IMG/VR virus record: IMGVR_UViG_3300008110_000034
Coordinates: 116,862 to 180,861 of that record
Length of the DNA: 64,000 bases
Origin: a virus
Direction: 5' to 3' (one strand)
Part shown: piece by piece, positions 35,005-43,272 of the stretch
How the letters are laid out: every line of letters starts with the position of its first letter
Numbering within the stretch: position 1 is the stretch's first letter
Translations under genes and position numbers: made by a program
Notes under the pieces: model-generated
Seen by the model: only the letters and a program-made list of their open reading frames with translations
What the model was told of the DNA's origin: nothing
Databases searched by the model: none

Positions 35005-36431
35005 TGGCAAATGTAATTTTTTATAGTCAACTTGGCTATCGTCCTTTTATTTGGCGACCAGTAGCTTGTTATATTCTTGCCAGATGGTTAGAAGAACATG
35101 GTTATACTTGTCAAGTAATTGAGTTCACTCACTTGTTCTCGCCTGACGAACTAATAGAACATACAAAAATGTTCATTGACAAAGATACAATGTTAATTGG
35201 CGTGAGTAGTACAATGTGGGCGACATGGAATGCCGATCTTGGACAACAAAGTCGAGTTGAAAGTATACCAGAAAATATCAAAATTGCAATTACAGAATTA
35301 AAAAAAGAATTTCCGAATATAAAAACACAGTTAGGTGGTCCTAGAGCTCATGATCATATTGTAGGCGTAGATTTATTTGACTTTGCTACTACTGATGCGT
35401 ACGGCGAAGACGGTCTACTAAAGTTGATGGATGAACTTAGCAAACAAACTGGTATAACAAAAATTAATCGCAAAAAGTTTGATATCAGTAGTCACAGATT
35501 TGTTTATAAAGATCATGACTGTATTCTACCTGGGGAAACTTTGCCAATTGAGTGGGGAAGAGGTTGTATATTTCAATGTCCCTTTTGTCGCAGTCCTAAT
35601 TTAGGTAAACGTCCCGGAGCAGACGAAAAAGATATTAGTCTTATGGTCGATGAATTCACAGAAATGTATGAACGATTCGGAACGACGAACTATTATTTTA
35701 TTGATGAAACATTTAATGCAAATAATGATAGAATTGAACGATTAGGCGAAGTATATCAAAAGTTACCTTTTAAATTAGAATTTTTAGCATACAACAGAGC
35801 AGACTTACTAGATGCACACCCGTGGACGCAAGATGTTTTACACGAGTGTGGTCAACGAGGTGCATTATTTGGAATAGAAACTTTTCATCCGGACGGTGCA
35901 AAATTAGTTAAAAAGCCGTGGAGTTCTAAAAGAGGTAAAGACTTTCTGTTACACTTACAAGATAAATGGCCGAACACACACATAGACGTAAGCTTGATTG
36001 CCGGATTACCAAATGTTCCAAAAGAATATTTGTATGAAACTGCCGACTGGTTATTAACTACAAAGTTAGGATTCTTTTGGTTCATGACATTACAGATGGT
36101 AGAAAATGAAAAACAAGGAGTATGGGAATTAAGCGCAGAAAAACAAGGAATAACCTGGCCAAGCAAGAAATACCCACTGTATTGGGAATGGGGAGATATG
36201 AGTTTTATTAAAGCTTATAACTTAGCCAGCGAATTAAACCGTTATGTAAAAACACAATCACGATGGGCTATGTGGGGACTAGGTCCTTTAAAAACTATTG
36301 GCTTAGATTTAATGAATTGTGTAAACAAAAGCAGTGCTGAAATTTTTGCACAAACAGGCGATATGTACGATCATGAAGATAGACTTTTTGAGATGTACAA
36401 AGAAAAACTTAAAAAAATTGCAGGCAGATAA
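35004..36431 (+). CDS. Radical SAM protein with N-terminal B12-binding-like domain, 475 aa
   Basis: The radical SAM cluster motif CxxxCxxC is at C188, C192 and C195 ('GRGCIFQCPFCRSPNLG'), followed by 'YYFIDETFNANNDRIERLG' and 'ALFGIETFHPDGAKLVKK', typical beta-strands of a radical SAM barrel. Residues 1-150 look like the Rossmann-type cobalamin-binding domain found in the B12-dependent subfamily ('YSQLGYRPFIWRPVACYILARWLEEHGY', 'IKTQLGGPRAHD'), but the DxHxxG cobalamin ligand motif is not seen. Start ATG 35004 overlaps the DUF3050 stop, so the two are coupled; an earlier in-frame ATG (34968) lies within the upstream gene. The enzyme's substrate is unknown. Confidence 0.85.
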   Translation: MANVIFYSQLGYRPFIWRPVACYILARWLEEHGYTCQVIEFTHLFSPDELIEHTKMFIDKDTMLIGVSSTMWATWNADLGQQSRVESIPENIKIAITELKKEFPNIKTQLGGPRAHDHIVGVDLFDFATTDAYGEDGLLKLMDELSKQTGITKINRKKFDISSHRFVYKDHDCILPGETLPIEWGRGCIFQCPFCRSPNLGKRPGADEKDISLMVDEFTEMYERFGTTNYYFIDETFNANNDRIERLGEVYQKLPFKLEFLAYNRADLLDAHPWTQDVLHECGQRGALFGIETFHPDGAKLVKKPWSSKRGKDFLLHLQDKWPNTHIDVSLIAGLPNVPKEYLYETADWLLTTKLGFFWFMTLQMVENEKQGVWELSAEKQGITWPSKKYPLYWEWGDMSFIKAYNLASELNRYVKTQSRWAMWGLGPLKTIGLDLMNCVNKSSAEIFAQTGDMYDHEDRLFEMYKEKLKKIAGR

Positions 36432-36440
36432 TCAATTATT

Positions 36441-36469
36441 TTGACATTAGTTGATTATTAATATATTAT
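36441..36469 (+). promoter_or_regulatory. Sigma70-type promoter for uvsX
   Basis: TTGACA (36441-36446), a 17-base spacer and TATTAT (36464-36469) stand ahead of the uvsX start at 36494. A TAAATA at 36476-36481 overlaps the expected transcript start and could also serve as a late element. Confidence 0.65.
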
Positions 36470-36493
36470 TACTTTTAAATAGGGACAAACATT

Positions 36494-37552
36494 ATGACAA
36501 AGGCATTCGATTTATCAAAATTTCGTAAAAGCATTACTAAATCTATTGACGGTATATCCGTTGGATTTCAAGATCCTACAGATTGGATCAGCACTAACAA
36601 CTATGCACTCAACTATCTTATCAGCGGAGACTTTAGCAAAGGTATTCCGATGGGGAAAGTTACAGTGTTTGCTGGAGAATCAGGCGCAGGTAAAAGTTTT
36701 ATCTGTTCAGGGAATCTCGTAAAAAATGCACAAGAACAAGGTATCTATGTCATTCTAATTGACACAGAAAATGCATTAGATGAAGCATGGCTACATGCAC
36801 TAGGCGTTGATACTAGCGAAGACAAATTACTTAAATTAAACATGGCAATGATCGACGATGTTGCTAAGATGATTTCTGAATTTGTTAAAGAATACAAAAA
36901 TTTACCAGAAGAAAACAGACCCAAAGTCCTATTTGTATTAGACAGCCTTGGTATGTTACTCACACCTACAGATGTTAATCAATTTGACGCTGGCGACCTT
37001 AAAGGTGATATGGGTCGTAAACCTAAAGCACTTACAGCACTGGTTCGTAATTGTGTAAACATGTTTGGAAGTTTAAACATTGGATTGGTTTGTACAAATC
37101 ACACATATGCAAGTCAGGACATGTTTGATCCTGATGACAAGATCTCAGGCGGACAAGGATTCATTTATGCAAGTAGTATCGTAGTTGCCATGAAGAAATT
37201 AAAATTAAAAGAAGACGAAGATGGCAACAAGATTAGCGAAGTGAAAGGTATTCGTGCTGCATGTAAGATCATGAAGACACGCTACGCTAAACCTTTTGAA
37301 AGTGTACAAGTTAAAATTCCTTATGAAACTGGTATGAATCCTTATAGTGGATTAGTTGATTTGTTTGAAGGAAAATCATTGTTACTAAAAGACGGTAATC
37401 GACTAGCGTTTACTACAAATGACGGTGAAATTGTTAAATATTATCGCAAAGAATGGGAACGTAACGAAGACGGGTGTCTTGATACAGTTATGAAAGAATA
37501 TAAAATTAACCCACATAGAATAAAAAATAGTGAGATCGTTGAGGAGACTTAA
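36494..37552 (+). CDS. uvsX: RecA-like recombinase UvsX
   Basis: Walker A 'GESGAGKS' at residues 61-68, Walker B 'VLFVLDSLGML' at about 143-153, and the loop region 'GDLKGDMGRKPKALTALVRNCVN', 'LVCTNHTYASQDMFDPDDKISGGQGFIYASSIVV' are the signature of T4-type UvsX. It forms filaments on single-stranded DNA and drives strand exchange and recombination-dependent replication. Length 352 residues versus 391 in T4. It is preceded by a sigma70-type promoter and followed after 3 bases by a small acidic gene and then uvsY, its mediator, so the recombination genes form one unit. Confidence 0.95.
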   Translation: MTKAFDLSKFRKSITKSIDGISVGFQDPTDWISTNNYALNYLISGDFSKGIPMGKVTVFAGESGAGKSFICSGNLVKNAQEQGIYVILIDTENALDEAWLHALGVDTSEDKLLKLNMAMIDDVAKMISEFVKEYKNLPEENRPKVLFVLDSLGMLLTPTDVNQFDAGDLKGDMGRKPKALTALVRNCVNMFGSLNIGLVCTNHTYASQDMFDPDDKISGGQGFIYASSIVVAMKKLKLKEDEDGNKISEVKGIRAACKIMKTRYAKPFESVQVKIPYETGMNPYSGLVDLFEGKSLLLKDGNRLAFTTNDGEIVKYYRKEWERNEDGCLDTVMKEYKINPHRIKNSEIVEET

Positions 37553-37555
37553 TAA

Positions 37556-37792
37556 ATGAATGAAAATCAATTAGCCGACATCTGGATGTTGTTTAAAGAA
37601 CACATCGATAAAAAACAACAAGAATCAGTAGCAGAGCGTTATATTGATTTGTTAGCTGATTACGGAGTTAGCGACAAAACATTTGAAGCAGCTACGGGAG
37701 TCGATGACATTCTTGATCAGGCGATTGAATATTATCTTGATATTAAGGATGAAGATCAAGATGAGGACTGGGAAGACGAAGACAACTATTAA
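37556..37792 (+). CDS. Small acidic protein between uvsX and uvsY, 78 aa
   Basis: A 78-residue helical protein with a strongly acidic C-terminus ('DIKDEDQDEDWEDEDNY'). The central 'ERYIDLLADYGVSD' helix and length recall small proteins placed next to uvsX/uvsY in cyanophages, for which I know no function. It has no enzyme motif or membrane segment. Spacing of 3 bases from uvsX and 2 bases to uvsY implies co-translation. A role as a recombination or SSB-like acidic partner would be a guess. No start alternatives exist nearby. Confidence 0.6.
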   Translation: MNENQLADIWMLFKEHIDKKQQESVAERYIDLLADYGVSDKTFEAATGVDDILDQAIEYYLDIKDEDQDEDWEDEDNY

Positions 37793-37794
37793 TT

Positions 37795-38250
37795 ATGACT
37801 TGGTACTCAAAAATATCTAAAGATATATCCTACATACCCGATGCTGTCGAGTATTATAACAACGAGCTTAACGATGCCAGGATAGAAGTAAAAATTTCTG
37901 GTAATATTGAAAGAGCTAGTGCAAACATGCCTGGAATTGTAGAACATAGATTTGGTCAGCTTCAAGAAATTGAAGCAATTCTTGAGTATTTAAATATCGA
38001 GTTGCGTAGATTAAGAAGTCAACATTTTCGAAAATATCTTGAAAACTATCAACGTGCTCTTACTAGCAGAGATGTTGAAAAATATGTAGAAGGTGAGGCA
38101 GATGTAGTTGATTTTGAAAAAATTATCAATGAGTTTGCCTTACTTCGAAATAAATGGCTAGCAATAACTAAAGCTCTTGATCAGAAACAATGGCAGCTTA
38201 CTAACATAGTAAAACTAAGGGTTGCCGGCATGGAAGATGCTACCTTGTGA
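37795..38250 (+). CDS. uvsY: Recombination mediator UvsY
   Basis: The pattern 'YYNNELNDARIEVKISGNIERASANMPGIVEHRFGQLQEIEAILEYLNIELRRLRSQHFRKYLENYQRALTSRDVEKYV' matches UvsY in marine T4-like phages: a coiled-coil body, a charged 'LRSQHFRKYLE' region and the C-terminal 'LLRNKWLAITKALDQKQWQLTNIVKLR' helix. UvsY loads UvsX onto gp32-covered DNA. At 151 residues it is close to T4's 137. It follows uvsX and the small acidic gene directly. The 3' end overlaps the convergent glycan gene by 36 bases. Confidence 0.88.
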   Translation: MTWYSKISKDISYIPDAVEYYNNELNDARIEVKISGNIERASANMPGIVEHRFGQLQEIEAILEYLNIELRRLRSQHFRKYLENYQRALTSRDVEKYVEGEADVVDFEKIINEFALLRNKWLAITKALDQKQWQLTNIVKLRVAGMEDATL

Positions 38251-39093
38251 ATTATTAAACAATTCATCATGCGGAACTTCGTATGGATGGCCCTGGTAAA
38301 ACAGGGCTTTTTCTTGAGCACTACCGTCGTACCATTCATCTACATTATATTGACACCATGCAACATGTTCGTGCCATACATCTCTATTAACTGGTTCTAA
38401 CGGATCTCTCCAATTGGCTAATGTACTTTCACATGCTATCCAAGTTGGACACGGGCCTAGACTAATAACTTTTTTACCGTACCAGAATGCTTCTGATGTG
38501 ATGGCAGAACTATGACTAACAACTAAATCTGCCCATTCAAAATCGCCGTCAAACCCAAACACGCCTTTAAATCCAACACTAGGATTTCCGTAATGTTGTA
38601 CTCCTTTTTTACCAACCTTGTATCTAATTTTTACATTTACACCCTGTGATTCAAAAAATATTTTTAATTTTTCAGACCATTCTGTGATATCAACTCCTGT
38701 AAAAATTCCTTGACTTTTTCTACTTGGAGCGATCAATACGTTTTTAATTTCTTTAACTTTCCAGGGCTGTTTTTCTAATCTAGTAGTATTCCATCGAGAA
38801 TAGGGAATTGATTTTAATTTAGTCGGGGCAAAAGAATTTATACTCACCCTGACTGCTACTCTACGTTTTGAAACCCAAGATCCAAGATAGGGACGATTGA
38901 CTGCAATAAATGGATACTTTGCTTTCATCCATTCTCCAATTGATCCTAACGGATTTGCAGGCACTATTAATGGTATACCCGGATCTGCTTTCAATACATC
39001 AAAGATATGAATTAGTCGTCCTGTAAAACGCTCCCAACCTTTGATAAAAGGTTCATCAAACTCGTTGACTAATATTTGATATTTTAGTGCCAT
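38215..39093 (-). CDS. GT-B-like glycan protein, paralogue A, 292 aa
   Basis: Start at ATG 39093 (MALKYQ), with AAAGAGAG and a TAAATA element upstream; two earlier in-frame ATGs at 39117 and 39153 are less likely. The C-terminal half has 'NVLIAPSRKSQGIF', a helix beginning 'WSEKLKIFFE', 'VKIRYKVGKKG', 'DLVVSHSSAITSEAFWYGKKVISLG', and a final 'WHEHVAWCQYNVDEWYDG'. The same order of motifs occurs in three other genes of this region, resembling the nucleotide-sugar half of capsule-type GT-B transferases. Substrate is unknown. It is convergent with uvsY. Confidence 0.6.
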   Translation of the reverse strand: MALKYQILVNEFDEPFIKGWERFTGRLIHIFDVLKADPGIPLIVPANPLGSIGEWMKAKYPFIAVNRPYLGSWVSKRRVAVRVSINSFAPTKLKSIPYSRWNTTRLEKQPWKVKEIKNVLIAPSRKSQGIFTGVDITEWSEKLKIFFESQGVNVKIRYKVGKKGVQHYGNPSVGFKGVFGFDGDFEWADLVVSHSSAITSEAFWYGKKVISLGPCPTWIACESTLANWRDPLEPVNRDVWHEHVAWCQYNVDEWYDGSAQEKALFYQGHPYEVPHDELFNNSQGSIFHAGNP

Positions 39094-39107
39094 TTTTCTC
39101 TCTTTAA

Positions 39108-39113
39108 TATTTA
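39108..39113 (-). promoter_or_regulatory. TAAATA late-promoter element, minus strand
   Basis: TAAATA lies 14 bases before the ATG at 39093 on the minus strand, with GAGAG between. Confidence 0.45.
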
Positions 39114-39180
39114 CCATTAAATAGTCTAATAAAATCTGAACGATTCTTTTCATATCAGCATTTATAGTTAACTGCGTAGA

Positions 39181-39203
39181 TAAATATTACCGTATTTTAT
39201 AAT
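39181..39203 (+). promoter_or_regulatory. Promoter elements for the plus-strand glycan genes
   Basis: TAAATA at 39181-39186 and TATAAT at 39198-39203 precede the ATG at 39213 by 26 and 9 bases. No clear -35 matches the TATAAT. Either could serve as -10. Confidence 0.4.
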
Positions 39204-39212
39204 TTTAAACAT

Positions 39213-39977
39213 ATGAAAAGAATTACATTAGCTACAGGAGGGTTTGATCCTCTACATTCCGGCCACATAAAATATCTTGAAGCTGCCTGTGAGTTTGGCG
39301 ACATGTTAGTAGTTGGCTTAAATTCTGATGCTTGGCTTACTAGAAAAAAAGGTACACCTTTTATGCCTTTTGAAGAAAGACAAGCAGTTGTATCAGGGCT
39401 TTTTGCCGTAGATTACACTATAGAGTTTGACGACACTGACGGTAGTGCAAAAGATGCCATCTTAAAACTTAGACAACAATTTCCAGAAGATAAAATTATT
39501 TTTGTCAATGGCGGAGATCGAACATTGTCTAATATTCCAGAAATGGATATTATTGACGATAATCTAGAATTTCAATTTGGTGTTGGCGGAGATAATAAAA
39601 AAAATTCAAGCAGTTGGATATTACAAGAGTGGAAGTCCCCAAAAACAAAACGTCCATGGGGGTACTATCGAGTTCTTCATGAAAGCGGCCAAGAAGTTAA
39701 GGTTAAAGAATTAACAGTTGAGCCTGGACAATCATTAAGTATGCAACGTCATGAAAATAGAGCAGAACATTGGTTTATTATAGAGGGCACTGCTGAAGTA
39801 TACACTGTAAATAGAAGTTCAGATTATGAATTTTTAGGAGTGTATCATAAGCATCAAAGTTTGCACATAAACACATCTCAATGGCATCAATTATGTAATC
39901 CATCAAATGAGCCTTTGAAAATTGTTGAAATACAGTACGGTAGTATCTGTACTGAGGAAGATATAGAAAGAAAATGA
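39213..39977 (+). CDS. Nucleotidyltransferase-cupin fusion (phosphomannose isomerase type II domain), 254 aa
   Basis: Residues 1-130 are a cytidylyltransferase-fold domain: 'GGFDPLHSGHIKYLEAA' with the HxGH-type H15-S-G-H18, and later 'FVNGGDR', similar to the nucleotidyl half of HldE/RfaE and related activators of sugar phosphates. Residues 143-250 are a cupin of the ManC/phosphomannose isomerase type II kind: 'RPWGYYRVL', 'VKELTVEPGQSLSMQRHENRAEHWFIIEGTAEV', with ligands H180, H186 and H225. The two parts activate or isomerise phosphorylated sugars; this combination suggests one protein performing two steps. It opens the glycan run, overlapping the next gene by ATGA. Confidence 0.75.
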   Translation: MKRITLATGGFDPLHSGHIKYLEAACEFGDMLVVGLNSDAWLTRKKGTPFMPFEERQAVVSGLFAVDYTIEFDDTDGSAKDAILKLRQQFPEDKIIFVNGGDRTLSNIPEMDIIDDNLEFQFGVGGDNKKNSSSWILQEWKSPKTKRPWGYYRVLHESGQEVKVKELTVEPGQSLSMQRHENRAEHWFIIEGTAEVYTVNRSSDYEFLGVYHKHQSLHINTSQWHQLCNPSNEPLKIVEIQYGSICTEEDIERK

Positions 39978-40663
39978 GAGATATTATTCCAGTTTTCATA
40001 GGGTATGATCCTAGAGAGGCAATTGCATATCATACATGCGCTAATAGTATAATTAGAAATTCTTCTAGACCCGTAGCATTGATTCCAGTAGCTCTTAATA
40101 TGTTTAAAGACTATACAGAAACGCATAACGACGGAAGTAATCATTTTATCTATACAAGATTTTTAGTTCCATATTTAATGCAATGGCAAGGCTGGGCAAT
40201 ATTCATAGATGGAGACATGATTGTTCGAGGCGACATTGCAGAACTATGGGATGCACAGTCTATAGGATGTGATGTAATGGTTGTAAAACACGATTATAAA
40301 ACTAAGATGAAGGAAAAGTATCTTGGCTCTAAGAACGAAGATTATCCTAGAAAAAATTGGTCAAGTGTAATTTTGTGGAATTGCAATAGTTTTCCTAACA
40401 GAAAATTAACTCCTGAGTTTGTTATGCAAGCTACAGGTGCAGAACTCCATCGATTTACTTGGCTAGATGATTCAAGAATAGGAGAGTTGCCAAAAGAATG
40501 GAATTGGTTACCAGATGAATACGGTACAAATCCTGATGCAAAATTACTTCATTATACACTAGGTACTCCTTGTTTTCACGAATTTGCAGATACTCCAATG
40601 TCAGAAGAGTGGCATCGAGAAAGAATTTTTACAGAATACTGCCAACAAATTAATATCAAATGA
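39974..40663 (+). CDS. GT8-type glycosyltransferase, 229 aa
   Basis: The N-terminus 'IPVFIGYDPREAIAYHTCANSII' and the DxD-type metal site 'AIFIDGDMIVRGDIAELWD' (near residues 74-92) are characteristic of GT8-like enzymes, and 'LLHYTLGTPCFHEFADT' near the C-terminus fits the acceptor side. It transfers a sugar from a nucleotide donor with Mn2+ or Mg2+ bound by the DxD. It has no membrane segment and would be cytosolic in the host. It overlaps both neighbours by 4 bases (ATGA), so it is translated as part of the plus-strand glycan run. Donor and acceptor are not known. Confidence 0.75.
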   Translation: MRDIIPVFIGYDPREAIAYHTCANSIIRNSSRPVALIPVALNMFKDYTETHNDGSNHFIYTRFLVPYLMQWQGWAIFIDGDMIVRGDIAELWDAQSIGCDVMVVKHDYKTKMKEKYLGSKNEDYPRKNWSSVILWNCNSFPNRKLTPEFVMQATGAELHRFTWLDDSRIGELPKEWNWLPDEYGTNPDAKLLHYTLGTPCFHEFADTPMSEEWHRERIFTEYCQQINIK

Positions 40664-41427
40664 ATTTAGTTTTAGACCATTTTATAAAATCAACTAAAGG
40701 TTCTGTAACTAAAGACTTTGATAAAAAAGATATTCCTTTGGCGTTTAGGGGTATATTAAAGAAAAAATATATAGAAGAATGTTTTAACATCGGCAGACCT
40801 TTCTATTATATAGATACTGGTTATTTTGGAAATTATCCTAGTCCAGGAAATCCCCTAGGAATTAAAAAATGGCATAGGATAATTAAAAATAATCTTCAAA
40901 ATTGTAATGTGTCGTTTTCCTATTCACGAGACAGACTTAATATCTTAGAAAAATCTGATCCCCAATTAATTTGGAAAGGATGGAAAACAACCGGTAAAAA
41001 TATTTTATTAGTAGCGCCTTCTGAAAAACCTTGTAAATATTACGAAATTGATAAAACTCAATGGCTGAATGACACTATTAATGAAATTAAAAAATATACA
41101 GATAAGCAAATCATAATTAGAGAAAAATCTTCTCGATCAGAAAGAGTAAGAAAAAATACTATATACGATGCATTTAATCAAGATGTATTTGCAGTAGTAA
41201 CATATAATAGTATAGCAGCAGTAGAAGCAGTAGCATACGGGATACCATCTTTTGTCTTGGCGCCAAGTGCAGCAGGTATTGTATCTCTATCAGACATTTC
41301 TAAAATAGAAACCCCATATTATCCAGATGATCATTTAGTTGAGCACTGGAAGCGAACATTGACGTACAATCAATTTACTGATAATGAAATAATTACTGGA
41401 AAAGCCTGGAGCATAATTAATGTCTAA
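40660..41427 (+). CDS. GT-B-like glycan protein, paralogue B, 255 aa
   Basis: Motifs in order: 'KNILLVAPSEKPCKYYEIDKTQW', 'TDKQIIIREKSS', 'FAVVTYNSIAAVEAVAYGIPSFVLAPSAA' and, at the end, 'EHWKRTLTYNQFTDNEIITGKAW'. This matches the layout of the three other related genes in the region and the C-terminal half of capsular polysaccharide transferases, in which the last segment binds the nucleotide sugar. N-terminal residues 1-100 lack recognisable features, so the full two-domain fold may be reduced. It is joined by ATGA overlap to the GT8 gene and overlaps the pyruvyltransferase gene by 8 bases. Function inferred from cluster and motif. Confidence 0.55.
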   Translation: MNLVLDHFIKSTKGSVTKDFDKKDIPLAFRGILKKKYIEECFNIGRPFYYIDTGYFGNYPSPGNPLGIKKWHRIIKNNLQNCNVSFSYSRDRLNILEKSDPQLIWKGWKTTGKNILLVAPSEKPCKYYEIDKTQWLNDTINEIKKYTDKQIIIREKSSRSERVRKNTIYDAFNQDVFAVVTYNSIAAVEAVAYGIPSFVLAPSAAGIVSLSDISKIETPYYPDDHLVEHWKRTLTYNQFTDNEIITGKAWSIINV

Positions 41428-42343
41428 AATAAAATTTACAGTGGCCCATCGCGTTGATAACAATAATGTAGGAGACATGGCAAGTAATCCTCTACAATAT
41501 TTTTTAAAAGATGATGAATATAATGTAGTCGATGTAACAAAAATATCAGAGTCGTATATAGATCCTAATATTCCATTAATTGTTGGCGGCGGAGGTCTTC
41601 TTAATAACGAGTTCATAGGAAATATTTTTAAAGAAATATTATATCCTGCAGATAGATTAGAATTAGAAAGAATGTGGCTTGATTCGTGGAATTTAAAAAA
41701 TTCTAATTATGCTCAAGACCATAGTGAATTTATGGAAAAATATAGAAATCTGTTACACGAATATCTTCAAAAAATTGAATATCCAGAGATGAGTAAATTT
41801 GTATGGGGTGCTGGATTCAATAGCCCAATTACAGAAGATTCTCAAAGCCCTGAATATCCAACTGGACTACTAAATTTTAAACTTGTTGGGCTTCGAGATG
41901 TATTTACAAATATGAAACACCAATGGGTGCCTTGTGCAAGTTGTATGCATCCAACTTTGAGAAAAAAACATACCATTAAAAATAAAGTTATTTGGTTCGA
42001 ACATAAAAAACAATTAATAAAAGACTTCGGAGACGATTCTATACCTCGCTTTGTAAATAGTGGATCAAATATTGAACAGACAATTGAATTATTAGGTAGT
42101 GCCGAAACTATTCTTACAAACAGTTATCACGGTGCATACTGGGGAACATTATTAGGTAAAAAAGTAATTGTTATTGGACAATGGAGTAACAAATTTCTTT
42201 TAATGAAACATCCGCCTAGATTTTTAGGAAAAAAGGAAAATTGGAAGGATGTTGTGGAAAGTATAGAACCTAATGTTAATGCACTAAATGAATGTATTTC
42301 TGCAACTGAAAACTACTGGAAGCAAATTAATTTGTTATTATGA
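41420..42343 (+). CDS. Polysaccharide pyruvyltransferase-like protein, 307 aa
   Basis: 'NNVGDMASNPLQYFL' at the start, 'PLIVGGGGLLN' (near residue 53) and 'TILTNSYHGAYWGTLLGKKVIVIG' (near residue 230) are the three conserved features of the polysaccharide pyruvyl transferase family, which adds ketal-linked pyruvate from phosphoenolpyruvate onto sugars, or a related GT-B-like function. No signal peptide or membrane segment is present, so it would act in the cytosol. Length is typical. It overlaps the neighbouring glycan genes by a few bases on each side, indicating one transcript. The acceptor sugar cannot be inferred. Confidence 0.75.
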   Translation: MSKIKFTVAHRVDNNNVGDMASNPLQYFLKDDEYNVVDVTKISESYIDPNIPLIVGGGGLLNNEFIGNIFKEILYPADRLELERMWLDSWNLKNSNYAQDHSEFMEKYRNLLHEYLQKIEYPEMSKFVWGAGFNSPITEDSQSPEYPTGLLNFKLVGLRDVFTNMKHQWVPCASCMHPTLRKKHTIKNKVIWFEHKKQLIKDFGDDSIPRFVNSGSNIEQTIELLGSAETILTNSYHGAYWGTLLGKKVIVIGQWSNKFLLMKHPPRFLGKKENWKDVVESIEPNVNALNECISATENYWKQINLLL

Positions 42344-43272
42344 ATGTAGCAATATATCATAGTTCTGTACCTAATTTAAAAAATCAAGAAAAAGTTGATT
42401 TGTTAAATTTTTACGGACAAGGAGTTAGAGCAGTAGGCGATACAGTTGTAGATGTAAGATCTCTTAACTGTGTTAATGCTGACGTGTCTGTAATTCAAGG
42501 CTGGGTTGATCAAAAACCTAATACTAATAATCATTTACTACTAAGATATAATGTTATTAATAATTCTCAGAGATTTGGAAAATATGTTGTAGCAGTAGAC
42601 AGCAATTTGTTTTTATATGCAAATACTACCAATCCTTTGCATTATTTGAGATATAGCTTCAATGGTGTGTTTCCAAATACTGGAATTTACTGTGACAATG
42701 TTATTGATCCAACTCGCTGGAAAAAAATTAGTAAAAATTTAGATTTAAATCTTAAAGATTATAGATCTAATGGCGATCATATTCTATTGATGTTGCAAAG
42801 AAATGGCGGCTGGAGCATGGGAACCTATGATGTTCAAGAATGGGTTAACAGTGTTATCCATGATTTAAGAAAAGTCACAGACCGGCCAATCGTTGTTAGA
42901 TCTCACCCAGGCGACAAGGCTGCAAAGCATTACCTAGATCCAAATAGTCCACAGTGTAAGATCAAATGGTCAAAACGTGTTCGACTAAGCCACAATAAAA
43001 ATTTAGTAGATGATTTAAAAAATTGTTGGGCAGCAGTTAATCATAATTCTAGCCCTTCGGTAGGAGCAGCTATAGAGGGTGTTCCTATTTTTATCACTGA
43101 TATTGAAAAAAGCCAATGTAAAGAGATAGCTAATATAAAAATATCTAGTATTGAAAATCCAATCTTATACGATCGTCAATCTTGGGTTGAAAGATTATCT
43201 ATGTTCCACTGGAATTTTGATGAATTAAAATCTGGTGAATGTTGGTCACATATGAAAAAATTTATTTCTTAA
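42340..43272 (+). CDS. GT-B-like glycan protein, paralogue C, 310 aa
   Basis: Contains the same blocks as its relatives: 'HILLMLQRNGGWSMGTYDVQEW', 'RPIVVRSHPGDK', 'CWAAVNHNSSPSVGAAIEGVPIFITD', and the C-terminal 'SWVERLSMFHWNFDELKSGECW'. The 'RxHPxD' segment and the following serine-rich loop resemble the donor-binding half of capsular polysaccharide-type and CDP-glycerol-type transferases. The N-terminal 110 residues contain 'FYGQGVRAVGD'. It is the last plus-strand gene of the island before the strand switch and overlaps the convergent GT gene by 11 bases. Exact reaction unknown. Confidence 0.6.
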   Translation: MNVAIYHSSVPNLKNQEKVDLLNFYGQGVRAVGDTVVDVRSLNCVNADVSVIQGWVDQKPNTNNHLLLRYNVINNSQRFGKYVVAVDSNLFLYANTTNPLHYLRYSFNGVFPNTGIYCDNVIDPTRWKKISKNLDLNLKDYRSNGDHILLMLQRNGGWSMGTYDVQEWVNSVIHDLRKVTDRPIVVRSHPGDKAAKHYLDPNSPQCKIKWSKRVRLSHNKNLVDDLKNCWAAVNHNSSPSVGAAIEGVPIFITDIEKSQCKEIANIKISSIENPILYDRQSWVERLSMFHWNFDELKSGECWSHMKKFIS

